This document shows positions 1 to 8,649 of a DNA stretch of 64,000 nt, piece after piece. The DNA is from Bin5 sp965200685 (lineage in GTDB: Bacteria; Chloroflexota; Anaerolineae; Caldilineales; Caldilineaceae). The stretch's first letter is position 1; every line of letters begins with the position of its first letter. The stretch lies in NCBI GenBank assembly GCA_965200685.1, contig OZ241379.1, forward strand, positions 1,488,001 to 1,552,000, in the 5' to 3' direction. Position numbers and translations under genes: made by a program. Below the pieces are notes generated by a model. It did not search any database and was not told where the DNA came from. It saw only the letters and a program-made list of their open reading frames with translations.

Positions 1-2
1 GC

Positions 3-1043
3 GGTCTGCGGGTAGGGCCGCAGAGTGCCGGTGCGCTGCCGGGTCCAATCTGCTATGGACGCGGAGGGGAACAACCCACTGTCACCGATGCCAACCTCAT
101 CCTAGGGCGGCTTGATGCCAAGCAGTTCTTGGGGGGTAGTGGGGCATTGCCACTAGATGTCGCGGCCGCAGAGACGGCTCTTGCCGCCTTGGGGGAGCGA
201 CTCGGGGGACTATCTGCCCAAGAAGCAGCTCTGGGCGTGGTGCGGGTCGCGAACGCCACAATGGAACGGGCAGTACGCCGAGTTTCTGTGGAGCGGGGCC
301 ATGACCCGCGAGACTTTGTCCTCGTGCCCTTTGGTGGGGCTGGCCCGCTGCACGCCTGCGACCTGGCCGATACTCTCGGCATCCCCCGCATCTTTTTACC
401 CCCTAGCCCCGGCGTCCTCAGCGCGCTAGGGCTGCTGATGGCCGATATCGTCTACGAATCCTCTCAAGCCCTGCTCATCAATGCAGATAGGCTGGTCGCG
501 CACCCTTTCACCTTGCAGGAGGCGATCTCTGCCTTAGAAAAACTGGCCACGGCCGTGCTAGCGAAGGAGGGAATCACAGAACCAACGTTGGAGATGTTCC
601 TAGACATACGCTACCGGGGCCAGAGCTACGAATTGACTGTATCATTGGCGCAACCGGCGACCTCTGCGGCTGTGCAACAGGCGGTTGAAGAATTTCACGC
701 GGCTCACGCTGTCCGCTATGGCTATGCCATGCACGACGAAATCGTAGAGATCGTCACCCTGCGGCTGCGGGGCACAGGGCCGGGCGTAGAACTGCACCTG
801 CCTCACGAACCACTCGGCCTGCCGGAGCCGGACGTAGCCCAAATGGGTACAAAACCGGTCTGGTTTCGTCCTGACAGCCCGCACACAAGCACCTGCTACG
901 ACCGGGCCCGCCTGCGGCCCGGTCATCGCTTTGATGGGCCGGCCATGGTTTTCCAATTCGACACGACGACCGTTGTTGCACCAGGGTGGACGGCTTTTGT
1001 AGACAGCCTGCACAACCTTTGGCTAGCGCGCGACGATGTCTGA
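3..1043 (+). CDS. Hydantoinase/oxoprolinase family protein subunit A, C-terminal part (cut by window edge)
   Basis: The reading frame is open from base 3, so the gene starts upstream of the window; 346 residues are visible. The first visible residues, GLRVGPQSAGALPGP and then the block ending VTDANLILGRL, match the conserved central part of the HyuA/5-oxoprolinase/acetone-carboxylase family. ATMERAVRRVSVERG and FGGAGPLHACDLADTLGI further on are also family hallmarks. Proteins of this family activate cyclic amides (5-oxoproline, hydantoins) or ketones with ATP, working with a B subunit; the B subunit is encoded at 1768-3330. The substrate cannot be assigned from sequence. A small membrane-protein gene separates the two subunits, which is unusual because they are normally adjacent. 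Family assignment is secure; exact reaction is not. Confidence 0.9.
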   Translation, partial: GLRVGPQSAGALPGPICYGRGGEQPTVTDANLILGRLDAKQFLGGSGALPLDVAAAETALAALGERLGGLSAQEAALGVVRVANATMERAVRRVSVERGHDPRDFVLVPFGGAGPLHACDLADTLGIPRIFLPPSPGVLSALGLLMADIVYESSQALLINADRLVAHPFTLQEAISALEKLATAVLAKEGITEPTLEMFLDIRYRGQSYELTVSLAQPATSAAVQQAVEEFHAAHAVRYGYAMHDEIVEIVTLRLRGTGPGVELHLPHEPLGLPEPDVAQMGTKPVWFRPDSPHTSTCYDRARLRPGHRFDGPAMVFQFDTTTVVAPGWTAFVDSLHNLWLARDDV

Positions 1044-1110
1044 AACTGGCCTTCCGTCTAGGCTATGGTATCATAACTGCAGTTGCTCATTTTTCGTGGT
1101 CGGTTTTTCA

Positions 1111-1124
1111 TACACTGCAGTGTA
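1111..1124. promoter_or_regulatory. Perfect 14-nt palindrome upstream of the small membrane-protein gene
   Basis: TACACTGCAGTGTA is fully self-complementary and lies 28 nt before ATG 1152, in the spacer after the hydantoinase A stop. It could be a dimeric operator, but there is only one copy and no convincing promoter next to it. An ACTGCAGT core also occurs in several stem-loops elsewhere in the window, so it may be a degenerate member of that repeat family instead. Confidence 0.25.
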
Positions 1125-1151
1125 CGAATACCTAAAAACTGGAGTTCTGTC

Positions 1152-1685
1152 ATGTTGACGCCCTCTCCTTGGAAACGTCTTTTTCTTTTCCTAGCTCCTC
1201 TGGCTGTGGCTGGCCTTTTGCTCTGGATCCCTATGCAGGACGCGCTGGAGGTCGGCGTGCCCTATGCCAATCCATACGAAGTGAATGTGCCGGAAGGACA
1301 TCATTGGATAGCGTTTAGCGTTCCTGAGGACGATGTCTACTCTACAGAAGGAACGACGATTGCTGTAGCTCTTGAATTTGAAACAGTGGAAGGTACCATC
1401 GGTCTGGACAGCCGCACACTTCTCTTTGATTTGGATGACAACGAAAGCGTACAGGAGGTGATCATTACCTGGCCAGATGGCCGGGAACAGCACTTCTCCA
1501 ACATCCCCGTGAACGCCCTGCACGAGCTCATGTACCCGAAGACTATCAACGACACGCTGGCTGCCCAGTGGGCTTTACGTGGACCCTTCTTCCGCTTCTG
1601 GATCTGGGCCGCTGTCGCTGTTCTGGTCGTTCTCTTTGGCCTGCGAGTTCTCTCCTGGGCCCAGATCCAAGAAGCACACGCGTAA
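1152..1685 (+). CDS. Unrecognised membrane protein between hydantoinase subunits
   Basis: The protein has 177 residues and matches no family I know. I chose ATG 1152 because GGAG lies about 8 nt upstream and because it places a hydrophobic helix (LFLFLAPLAVAGLLLWIP, about residues 10-27) at the N-terminus. About 110 polar residues follow, rich in Asp and Glu, and then a second helix near the C-terminus (FWIWAAVAVLVVLFGLRVL, about residues 151-169). This predicts two membrane spans with the acidic central domain on one side, probably outside. An in-frame ATG at 1083 would add 23 residues without an obvious ribosome site. It sits between hyuA-like and hyuB-like genes on the same strand, so it may be co-transcribed with them; a role in that pathway is only a guess. 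Confidence 0.7.
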   Translation: MLTPSPWKRLFLFLAPLAVAGLLLWIPMQDALEVGVPYANPYEVNVPEGHHWIAFSVPEDDVYSTEGTTIAVALEFETVEGTIGLDSRTLLFDLDDNESVQEVIITWPDGREQHFSNIPVNALHELMYPKTINDTLAAQWALRGPFFRFWIWAAVAVLVVLFGLRVLSWAQIQEAHA

Positions 1686-1767
1686 CGGGTAGATGTGTCA
1701 GATGGCTCACCAACAGATTGAAGTGCCTGGCCGAGGTTCTCGGCAGCATCAGGCTCATCAACAGGCG

Positions 1768-3330
1768 ATGTCTGCTGATCCCATTACGCTGGAACTGTAT
1801 CGGCATCGTTTCATCGGCATCGCCGATGAAATGGGAATCACCTTACGGCGGACAAGTTATTCACCGAATATCAAAGAACGCCTAGATTTCTCCTGTGCGC
1901 TCTTTGATGTGTCTGGACAGCTAGTAGCCCAGGCTGCACATATCCCCGTGCATCTGGGGGCGATGCCGGACAGTGTCGCGGTCGTCCTAGCTACCTTTGA
2001 CGATTGGCAGCCCGGGGATGTCGTTCTTCTCAACGACCCCTACGCTGGTGGCTCCCACCTGCCGGACATTACCATGGTTTCGCCGGTGTTTTTGGAAGAT
2101 GAGCACCTCTTCTTCGCGGCCAGCCGGGCCCATCACGCAGATGTAGGCGGCATGTCTCCCGGCTCTCTGCCCCTGTCCACGGAACTGTATCAGGAAGGCA
2201 TTATCATCCCGCCGCTGAAACTCTATGAAGCTGGCGTACTGGTGGAAGGGGTGCTGCGTCTCATCCTACGCAATGTGCGTACACCAAACGAACGTCGGGG
2301 GGATCTAGCAGCGCAACGGGCTGCACATGCAGTAGGAGAACACCGCCTGCAAGAATTGGCAGCCTCCCATGGCACAGATGAACTCCTGGCCTACGCCGGG
2401 CATCTGCTGCACTACAGCGAGCAACTGACCCGGGCTGCGGTCCGCACTTGGCCAGCAGGAAGTTACAGCTTTGAGGACGCCATCGAATTTGTTGAGAACG
2501 GACGGACAAATCCCGTACCCATCCGAGTGACTGCCACCATTGATGGCGAGATGATCACGTTCGACTTCAGCGGCACATCCGAGAGTATCCATGCCTCCCT
2601 CAACACAGTCCTCAGCGTGACCAAGTCAGCCTGCTATTATGTTGTGCGTTGCCTCGTAGGTGAGGAGATACCGGTCAATTCTGGCTGTTTTGCGCCGGTA
2701 CGGGTGCTCGCGCCGCAAGGTTGTCTGGTACATGCTCGGCCCCCTGCGGCCGTGGCCGGCGGCAATGTGGAGACCTCCCAACGCATCACCGATACGGTGC
2801 TGGGCGCGTTGGCCCAAGCACTGCCAGACCGCATCGCGGCTGCGGGGCAAGGCACAATGAACAACTGCACTATGGGTGGCGAAAAGGACGATGCTTCGCC
2901 TTGGGCCTATTATGAAACACTCGGTGGAGGTATGGGCGCGCACCCCATGGGCGACGGGCTCAGTGGCGCGCACGTTCATATGAGCAACACGCTCAACACA
3001 CCGATAGAGGCCTTGGAATTGGCCTATCCCTTACGGCTGACCCGCTATCACCTGCGGCGGGGCAGCGGCGGTGGAGGCCGCTATAGGGGTGGCGATGGCA
3101 TTGTACGGGAGTACGCCATCCTGCGCCCGACGACGCTGACGATTCTGAGCGAGCGGCGGGCAATTTCGCCTTGGGGCCTGACAGGCGGTATACCCGGCGC
3201 GCCGGGCCGCAACCTGCTGATTCATGAAGACGGTACAGAGGAAGAACTACCGTCGAAAGTGACCCGGAACCTGTGGCCAGGGCAACGTTTGCGGGTCGAG
3301 ACGCCCGGGGGGGGAGGATGGGGAGCCTAG
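1768..3330 (+). CDS. Hydantoinase B/oxoprolinase family protein
   Basis: The 520-residue protein is the B-subunit partner of the upstream A subunit and has the usual family length. ATG 1768 gives MSADPITLELYRHRF followed by IADEMG, the canonical family N-terminus; the in-frame ATG at 1693 would add 25 atypical residues. Family motifs are present in order: FSCALFDVSGQLVAQAAHIPVHLG near residues 40-65, then NDPYAGGSHLPDITMVSPVF, and a C-terminal glycine-rich stretch GGGRYRGGDGIVREY. Together the subunits would carry out ATP-dependent opening or carboxylation of a cyclic amide or ketone in the cytoplasm. The ribosome site before 1768 is weak, so translation may depend on coupling. The family is certain and the substrate unknown. 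Confidence 0.9.
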   Translation: MSADPITLELYRHRFIGIADEMGITLRRTSYSPNIKERLDFSCALFDVSGQLVAQAAHIPVHLGAMPDSVAVVLATFDDWQPGDVVLLNDPYAGGSHLPDITMVSPVFLEDEHLFFAASRAHHADVGGMSPGSLPLSTELYQEGIIIPPLKLYEAGVLVEGVLRLILRNVRTPNERRGDLAAQRAAHAVGEHRLQELAASHGTDELLAYAGHLLHYSEQLTRAAVRTWPAGSYSFEDAIEFVENGRTNPVPIRVTATIDGEMITFDFSGTSESIHASLNTVLSVTKSACYYVVRCLVGEEIPVNSGCFAPVRVLAPQGCLVHARPPAAVAGGNVETSQRITDTVLGALAQALPDRIAAAGQGTMNNCTMGGEKDDASPWAYYETLGGGMGAHPMGDGLSGAHVHMSNTLNTPIEALELAYPLRLTRYHLRRGSGGGGRYRGGDGIVREYAILRPTTLTILSERRAISPWGLTGGIPGAPGRNLLIHEDGTEEELPSKVTRNLWPGQRLRVETPGGGGWGA

Positions 3331-3341
3331 AGGACCCGGTA

Positions 3342-5516
3342 ATGCGAAAAGTAATAGGGGTTTCCACAGCACGCCGTCCCTCCTCGTCTTTCGCACGTTC
3401 CGGCTATTCATTTGTAAAACATACGGTAGGAGGATCCTTTCAAGATAAAACCATCCGCGTCCTCGGTCTGCTGGCTATTGTGGTGATTCTGTTGGGCGTG
3501 GCGGTATATGGACAATTCGTACGCGAGATGATTGGCAGCCAACTAGGAATCCGCCAAGACGGCGGCCGTCCGAACATCGTCCTTATTTTTGTTGACGACT
3601 TGGGCTATAACGACGTGAGCTACAACGGCGCGACCGAGATCAGGACTCCGAACATCGACCGGCTGGCGGAGGAAGGTGTGGTCTTTACAAACGGCTACGT
3701 GGCCCACCCCTTCTGCGGGCCTTCGCGCGCAGGCCTCATGACCGGACGCTACCCGGCGCGCTTCGGCATGGATTGGAATGTGGCCTACACGCCCTTTGAC
3801 CCGGACCATGGTTTGCCCGTAGAGGAAAGGACCATGGCCACCTACCTCCAGCAGGCCGGCTACCGTACTGGGCTCGTCGGCAAATGGCAGCTCGGAGCTG
3901 CGCCGCCGTTTCACCCGCTCAACCGTGGATTCAGCGAGTTCTTCGGCTTCCTCGGCGGTTCACATGACTACTTCAATGTTGATCTCTCCTATGCGCCGCG
4001 CAGAGCCCCTCTTTCTCCTGTCACCGAGCATCTCCTCCCACTCAATGAAAATTACAGCGCGACCGGATTTAGCGGCTACCTGACCGATGTGTTGACGGAT
4101 CGCGCAGTCGATTTCATCCGCGGGCAGGATGAGCCTTTTTTTCTGTACCTTGCCTATAACGCGCCCCACACCCCTCTCCAGGCACCCGCAGAACTCGTTC
4201 TGAAGTATGCCCACATTGACGACGAGCCGCGGCGTACCTACCTAGCGATGGTCGATTCGGTGGACCAGAACGTAGGACGAATCATGCGCGCGCTTGATGT
4301 AGCCGGCAAGCGGGACAACACCCTGATCTTCTTCCTCAGCGATAACGGCGGTGTTTCTCCCTATCCTAATCGAGAAGACCTGACCTGGGCGGACAACAGT
4401 CCACTACGCTACGGGAAAGTCAGGTTCTTTGAAGGCGGTATCCGCGTGCCCTTTATCGCATCCTGGCCCGCCCGATGGCCACAGGGGATAACCTACGACC
4501 CAATGGTCATCAGCCTCGACATCGCTGCCACCGCGCTAGCACTAGCTGACGTTCCGGCAGATGCCGCCCGCCCCCTAGATGGTGTCAACCTTGACCCATT
4601 TATGCGCGGAGAAACAACCGATACCCCTCATGATGCCCTCTTCTGGCGCCAGTGGAGCAAAGATATGTCCAGGACCCTGTACGCTGTTCGCGCCGGCGAT
4701 GCGAAACTCATCAAGGATCCCGCGGATGGGGAGGCAGCACTCTTCGACCTGAAAAGCGACCCTGGCGAGACACGCAACCGGATCCACGAAGATCCCAATA
4801 CAGCGGCCCGGCTCGGGAGTCTCTGGAATGACTGGAACCGGGAGAATTCCGCAAGCCTCTTTCCAAGCGGCGAATCATATCAACAAATTGTCAGAGAATT
4901 TCGGAGCAATCTCGCTAGGAACACCCGCAGGCAGGGGTTAGAAATGTCGCCATTCCAGATAGCAAAATTGTCAATTGATGAACCAGTAACACCATCATGT
5001 TCCAATGGGACCGTCGTAGCAGCCCCAGAATACCACCCCGGCTTGGTCAATGATTGTGCCATTCTGCTGCGCGCGCGGGACACCCTTGCCGGGAACGCCA
5101 GCTTAGACTGGCGTTACGACGAACCGATTTATACCTGGAAAGGCATCACCCTCGGAGGATCACCGGGGCGTGTCCGCAAGTTGCACCTTAAGGCACATGG
5201 ACTCAGCGGCAACATCCCAGCGGAACTAGGCGAACTAGATGCCCTACAAGAATTGTACCTCAACGACAACGAGTTGACGGGAAGCATCCCTCCAGAGTTA
5301 GGCACTCTTACCGAATTGAGGAGTCTAGACCTTAGCAAGAATCGGCTGACCGGCGAGGTTCCGCCTGAGATGGGTAATCTGTCAAACTTGAAGGACATAC
5401 GGTTAGCCAGCAATGAACTGACCGGTTGTATCCCAGCAGCTTTGCAGGATGGAGTCGCTAACGATCTACGGTCGCTCGGACTTCCGGCTTGCGTATCTAG
5501 CGACGTGGATGACTAA
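3342..5516 (+). CDS. Membrane-anchored type I sulfatase with C-terminal leucine-rich repeats
   Basis: The protein has 724 residues. A single hydrophobic segment at about residues 39-57 (VLGLLAIVVILLGVAVYG) would anchor it with the enzyme outside. The sulfatase domain follows: metal-binding VDDLGYND near 84-91 and the active-site motif CGPSRAGLMTGR at 125-136, whose cysteine is normally converted to formylglycine. No maturase gene is visible here. From about residue 614 the protein carries roughly four plant-type leucine-rich repeats of the form L..N.LTG.IP.ELG, normally involved in binding partners or glycans. ATG 3342 has AGAGG 8 nt upstream; ATG 3318 is an alternative. It should remove sulfate esters from extracellular substrates. 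It lies 8 nt before the tandem-repeat membrane protein gene, so the two are probably co-transcribed. Confidence 0.88.
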   Translation: MRKVIGVSTARRPSSSFARSGYSFVKHTVGGSFQDKTIRVLGLLAIVVILLGVAVYGQFVREMIGSQLGIRQDGGRPNIVLIFVDDLGYNDVSYNGATEIRTPNIDRLAEEGVVFTNGYVAHPFCGPSRAGLMTGRYPARFGMDWNVAYTPFDPDHGLPVEERTMATYLQQAGYRTGLVGKWQLGAAPPFHPLNRGFSEFFGFLGGSHDYFNVDLSYAPRRAPLSPVTEHLLPLNENYSATGFSGYLTDVLTDRAVDFIRGQDEPFFLYLAYNAPHTPLQAPAELVLKYAHIDDEPRRTYLAMVDSVDQNVGRIMRALDVAGKRDNTLIFFLSDNGGVSPYPNREDLTWADNSPLRYGKVRFFEGGIRVPFIASWPARWPQGITYDPMVISLDIAATALALADVPADAARPLDGVNLDPFMRGETTDTPHDALFWRQWSKDMSRTLYAVRAGDAKLIKDPADGEAALFDLKSDPGETRNRIHEDPNTAARLGSLWNDWNRENSASLFPSGESYQQIVREFRSNLARNTRRQGLEMSPFQIAKLSIDEPVTPSCSNGTVVAAPEYHPGLVNDCAILLRARDTLAGNASLDWRYDEPIYTWKGITLGGSPGRVRKLHLKAHGLSGNIPAELGELDALQELYLNDNELTGSIPPELGTLTELRSLDLSKNRLTGEVPPEMGNLSNLKDIRLASNELTGCIPAALQDGVANDLRSLGLPACVSSDVDD

Positions 5517-5524
5517 CATATATT

Positions 5525-8308
5525 ATGTCCATCAATGATACCCATTACAGAGGCCTAAGGTTACTCTCTAGGGGGCATTTCCTCCCACTGCTGCTTTTGC
5601 TCCTGGCACTGTCAACGGTGTTTTTGTTTGACAATGACCGGAGAGGCTACTTCTACAAACCCTATGATGATCATGAGTCAACCTTTACTCTGGAATTGAG
5701 TGCCAATCTTTCCCCGGACCACAATTTCCTACTATTTTATGACCGGACATTGAATGACGGTGCTACATCAATTGTACCATACAGTCGTTACCCCATTGGC
5801 ACCTACGCGCTCGTCAAACTGACCATCCTTCCCTTTGAGGATGACAAGGCGACGTCACTCTATGCTGCAAGACTGCTGATGCTGCTACTCTTCGCCGCGA
5901 CCGCAGTGCTGGCGTACTTTGCCCTTTACCGGCTTACATCTGACCCATGGATCGCCCTGACCGCGACGGCCCTGTCATTTTCCTCTTTCTATTGGATGTA
6001 CTATAAGGATATCATTTTCTCTCAGCTCGCCCCCGGGATGTTTGGGATCGTGTTGACTTTCCATGGCATGGTCATTTTCATGCAAGACGGGCGTTTCCGG
6101 CAACTGCTGGTCAAGTCATGTGTTGCGCTGCTTCTGTGCTGGCCTGTTATGTCATTGCTTTTGCCGTTCGTCGTTTTAGGTCTAGCTCATGAGATGGTCC
6201 ATTCCTACGCAGCCGATTCCCTCCTTCCTCTCTGGTCCCGCATGCGCTCGGTCGCCGCTTCGTTGCTTTCTAGCCGCTACTTACTACTCGGTGTTGTCGC
6301 TTTGCTTTTCTGTGCATTGCTGATGGCTTTTAATTTCACCAACGAATACCGTGCGCTTGACGTGCCGCTGGCCCAATTGCCAACTATCCAATCAATGCTG
6401 ATGCGGCTTAGCATCAATCCAGTACTACTTTCTACCTATAGTCAATTGGACTGGCAGCCTTTCCTGCGAGAGCAATTTTTCCGTATCTCTGTAATGTCAA
6501 CACCTTTCGCATTGTTTTCTCTCTTTGGCTATCCTGCTCTGGAAATACGGCAGAGTTCCTTTCCGGACTATCTCCCCTACCTAGGAATCGTCATATTTGG
6601 TGTGTGTCTGCTAGGATTGATTTTCGTGCGTCATAAAATCCTAATGGCGACCCTGCTCCTAGCCGGCTGGTGCTGGGTCCTGCCCTTACGTAGTTCAACC
6701 GGTATACATATTCACGATGCTTTGGTTTTCATTGGCATTCCTTTAGTCTTTTTCTTAAACGGTGCTTCTAGTCTTCTATTCATACTCAAACGATTAAGCC
6801 ATAGGTTATCAAGATATCTGATTGCCGGCCTTGCTGTCGCAACACTCCTAGTGTTTGTTCTTTCAAATTTTTCGATAGCGAGCGACAGTTTTGGAAGAGG
6901 TGCTATATACAAGGATATAGCAGCCGACTTGGCAACGATTCGTAAGATAACGGAAGGCAAGAACGTTTTTAACCCAAGAATCACCTTTCCCCTGCATAAC
7001 TTACTAAAGGTGAATAGCATAATAGATTACTATCTGATAAATACATTTATATATTATAATTATGATCTTCACTATCCCTATGATTATCTGATTCTAGACA
7101 TACGTATTGATGGGGATGCTCTGCTCACACCAGAGAACCGGCATCTATTTCTTTATAATCATAATACCTTATCCTTATTTGACGCATACAGTCATCGTAT
7201 GGCGTCAATTATGTCCGCTGAGCCTGTCCTCCACTCCAACTTTGACATATATCTCAGCGAAAACGTTATCACCTATGTCAAGGAAGCGTGCCAGAAGACA
7301 GATACGCAGGCACCTTTCTTCATGCACATCATTCCCATTGACACCAATGACCCTCTCGACCATCGCGAACAACACGGTGACCACTTCTACCTTGATTTCG
7401 ACGTGACCGGCTTGCACTTTGATGGAAAATGCCTACTACATGTCAATCTCCCGGAGTATGACATCGACCACATCGTGACCGGTCAGTTCATCTTCGGCGA
7501 AGACACTCTCTGGAGAGGCGAATTCAGTGTGCGGGAGCATAAGCTTACTGCGAGCGAGATTAATGCACTTGAATTAGAGTACGAGTCAATTGTGTCCGCC
7601 GAGCCTGTCCTACGCTCCAACTTTGACATATATCTCAGCGAAAATGCCATCACCTATGTCAAGGAAGCGTGCCAAGAGACAGATATACAAGTGCCTTTCT
7701 TCTTGCACATCTTTCCCGTTGACACCAATGACCTTCCCGCTCATCGCCAGCAACATGGCTTTGACAATTTCGACTTTACTTTCTACAAGTTCGGCTTACG
7801 ATTCAACGGGAAATGCCTACTACATGTCAATCTCCCGGAGTATGACATCAACCACATCGTGACCGGTCAGTTCATCTCCGGCCAAGACACTCTCTGGAGA
7901 GGCGAATTCAGTGTGCGGGAGCATAAGCTTACTGCGAGCGGGATTGACGCCCTTGAATTAGAGTACGAGTCAATTGTGTCCGCCGAGCCTGTCCTACGCT
8001 CCAACTTTGACATATATCTCAGCGAAAACGTTATCACCTATGTCAAGGAAGCGTGCCAAGAGACAGATACACAAGTGCCTTTCTTCTGGCACATCTTTCC
8101 CGTTGACACCAATGACCTTCCCGCTCATCGCCAGCAATATGGCTTTGACAATTTCGGCTTTACTTTCTACAAGTTCGGCTTACGATTCAACGGGAAATGC
8201 CTAATACATGTCAATCTCCCGGAGTATGACATCGACCGCATGGTAACCGGTCAGTTCATCTCCGGCCAAGGCAAACTCTGGGAAGGAGAATTCAGCATTG
8301 ACGAGTAG
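5525..8308 (+). CDS. Polytopic membrane protein (glycosyltransferase-C-like) with three C-terminal tandem repeats
   Basis: The protein has 927 residues. About residues 1-480 contain around ten hydrophobic segments (LPLLLLLLALSTVFLF, LLMLLLFAATAVLAYFAL, YLLLGVVALLFCALLMAF and others), with an acidic loop after the first helix (KPYDDHESTF). This is reminiscent of GT-C-type membrane glycosyltransferases of the ArnT/mannosyltransferase kind, but I see no decisive motif. From residue 564 three copies of a 127-128-residue unit follow, beginning at 564, 691 and 819; the last is cut to about 109 residues. Each carries SAEPVL.SNFDIYLSEN, an HVNLPEYDI segment and GEFSVREHKLTAS. The unit is not a family I recognise. 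Copies are nearly identical at DNA level. The gene follows the sulfatase gene by 8 nt. Confidence 0.75.
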   Translation: MSINDTHYRGLRLLSRGHFLPLLLLLLALSTVFLFDNDRRGYFYKPYDDHESTFTLELSANLSPDHNFLLFYDRTLNDGATSIVPYSRYPIGTYALVKLTILPFEDDKATSLYAARLLMLLLFAATAVLAYFALYRLTSDPWIALTATALSFSSFYWMYYKDIIFSQLAPGMFGIVLTFHGMVIFMQDGRFRQLLVKSCVALLLCWPVMSLLLPFVVLGLAHEMVHSYAADSLLPLWSRMRSVAASLLSSRYLLLGVVALLFCALLMAFNFTNEYRALDVPLAQLPTIQSMLMRLSINPVLLSTYSQLDWQPFLREQFFRISVMSTPFALFSLFGYPALEIRQSSFPDYLPYLGIVIFGVCLLGLIFVRHKILMATLLLAGWCWVLPLRSSTGIHIHDALVFIGIPLVFFLNGASSLLFILKRLSHRLSRYLIAGLAVATLLVFVLSNFSIASDSFGRGAIYKDIAADLATIRKITEGKNVFNPRITFPLHNLLKVNSIIDYYLINTFIYYNYDLHYPYDYLILDIRIDGDALLTPENRHLFLYNHNTLSLFDAYSHRMASIMSAEPVLHSNFDIYLSENVITYVKEACQKTDTQAPFFMHIIPIDTNDPLDHREQHGDHFYLDFDVTGLHFDGKCLLHVNLPEYDIDHIVTGQFIFGEDTLWRGEFSVREHKLTASEINALELEYESIVSAEPVLRSNFDIYLSENAITYVKEACQETDIQVPFFLHIFPVDTNDLPAHRQQHGFDNFDFTFYKFGLRFNGKCLLHVNLPEYDINHIVTGQFISGQDTLWRGEFSVREHKLTASGIDALELEYESIVSAEPVLRSNFDIYLSENVITYVKEACQETDTQVPFFWHIFPVDTNDLPAHRQQYGFDNFGFTFYKFGLRFNGKCLIHVNLPEYDIDRMVTGQFISGQGKLWEGEFSIDE
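7214..8308 (+). repeat. Three in-frame tandem repeats of 381/384 nt inside the membrane-protein gene
   Basis: The units start at 7214, 7595 and 7979, with periods of 381 and 384 nt, i.e. 127 and 128 codons. The third copy is truncated by the stop codon at 8308. Units two and three are closer to each other (both share the stretch through KFGLRFNGKC) than to unit one, which suggests two successive duplications. Differences are scattered and keep the frame open, so the repeats are translated and probably maintained. Overlapping open frames on the same strand (7107-7406, 7590-7862, 7974-8204) are alternative-frame echoes of this repeat. Confidence 0.93.
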
Positions 8309-8357
8309 CGACGTCTATTTATGATCCGGCAATACCGCGATAACACAGAGCTGCACT

Positions 8358-8386
8358 TTGACATATTCTCCGGCACATGGTATAGT
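8358..8386 (+). promoter_or_regulatory. Sigma-70-type promoter for the aspartate pathway operon
   Basis: TTGACA at 8358-8363 and TATAGT at 8381-8386 are separated by exactly 17 nt, a near-perfect housekeeping promoter. Transcription should start near 8393, just ahead of the SAM-I riboswitch that begins at about 8407. This places the promoter correctly to feed the riboswitch and then aspartate kinase. Confidence 0.8.
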
Positions 8387-8406
8387 TTACGATAACTGAA
8401 TCGCTG

Positions 8407-8527
8407 AACTCTTATCCAGAGAGGCGGAGGGACCGGCCCTGTGAAGCCTCGGCAACCCGGCAGCGGAAGGCACATTGTTTCCGTTGCGTAGGTGCCAATT
8501 CCGGCAGATATTCTGGAAGATGAGAGG
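8407..8527 (+). ncRNA. SAM-I (S-box) riboswitch
   Basis: The S-box consensus is present in order: the P1 5' strand CTCTTATC (8409-8416), AGAGAGGCGGAGGGA, then the CCCTGTGAAGCCTCGGCAACC core (about 8437-8457), the GGTGCCAATTCC junction (about 8491-8502) and the P1 3' strand GATGAGAG (8519-8526). The two P1 strands pair over 8 bp with one G-U. It senses S-adenosylmethionine. The P1 3' strand GATGAGAGG can also pair with CCTCTCGTC at 8542-8550, which is the 5' arm of the following terminator. This is the classic alternative structure: with SAM bound P1 forms, the terminator is free and transcription stops. Confidence 0.95.
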
Positions 8528-8541
8528 AGGAAATATGGACA

Positions 8542-8572
8542 CCTCTCGTCTGCGCGGCGGGAGGTTTTTTTT
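8542..8572 (+). terminator. Intrinsic terminator of the SAM riboswitch expression platform
   Basis: CCTCTCGTC (8542-8550) pairs over 9 bp, with some G-U pairs, with GGCGGGAGG (8556-8564) around a 5-nt loop, followed by eight T residues (8565-8572). Its 5' arm is complementary to the riboswitch P1 3' strand, so terminator and antiterminator are mutually exclusive. It precedes aspartate kinase by about 78 nt. Confidence 0.92.
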
Positions 8573-8649
8573 GGAATGATTCCTTCCCTACTGTACTGCG
8601 CCAGCTTGATTTTTCTCTCTTTGTCTATAGATTGCGGAGTGTACTCTAT

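Noticed and set aside
7107..8204. Three repetitive open frames within the membrane-protein gene
   Set aside because: They are alternative-frame readings of the 381/384-nt tandem repeats on the same strand.
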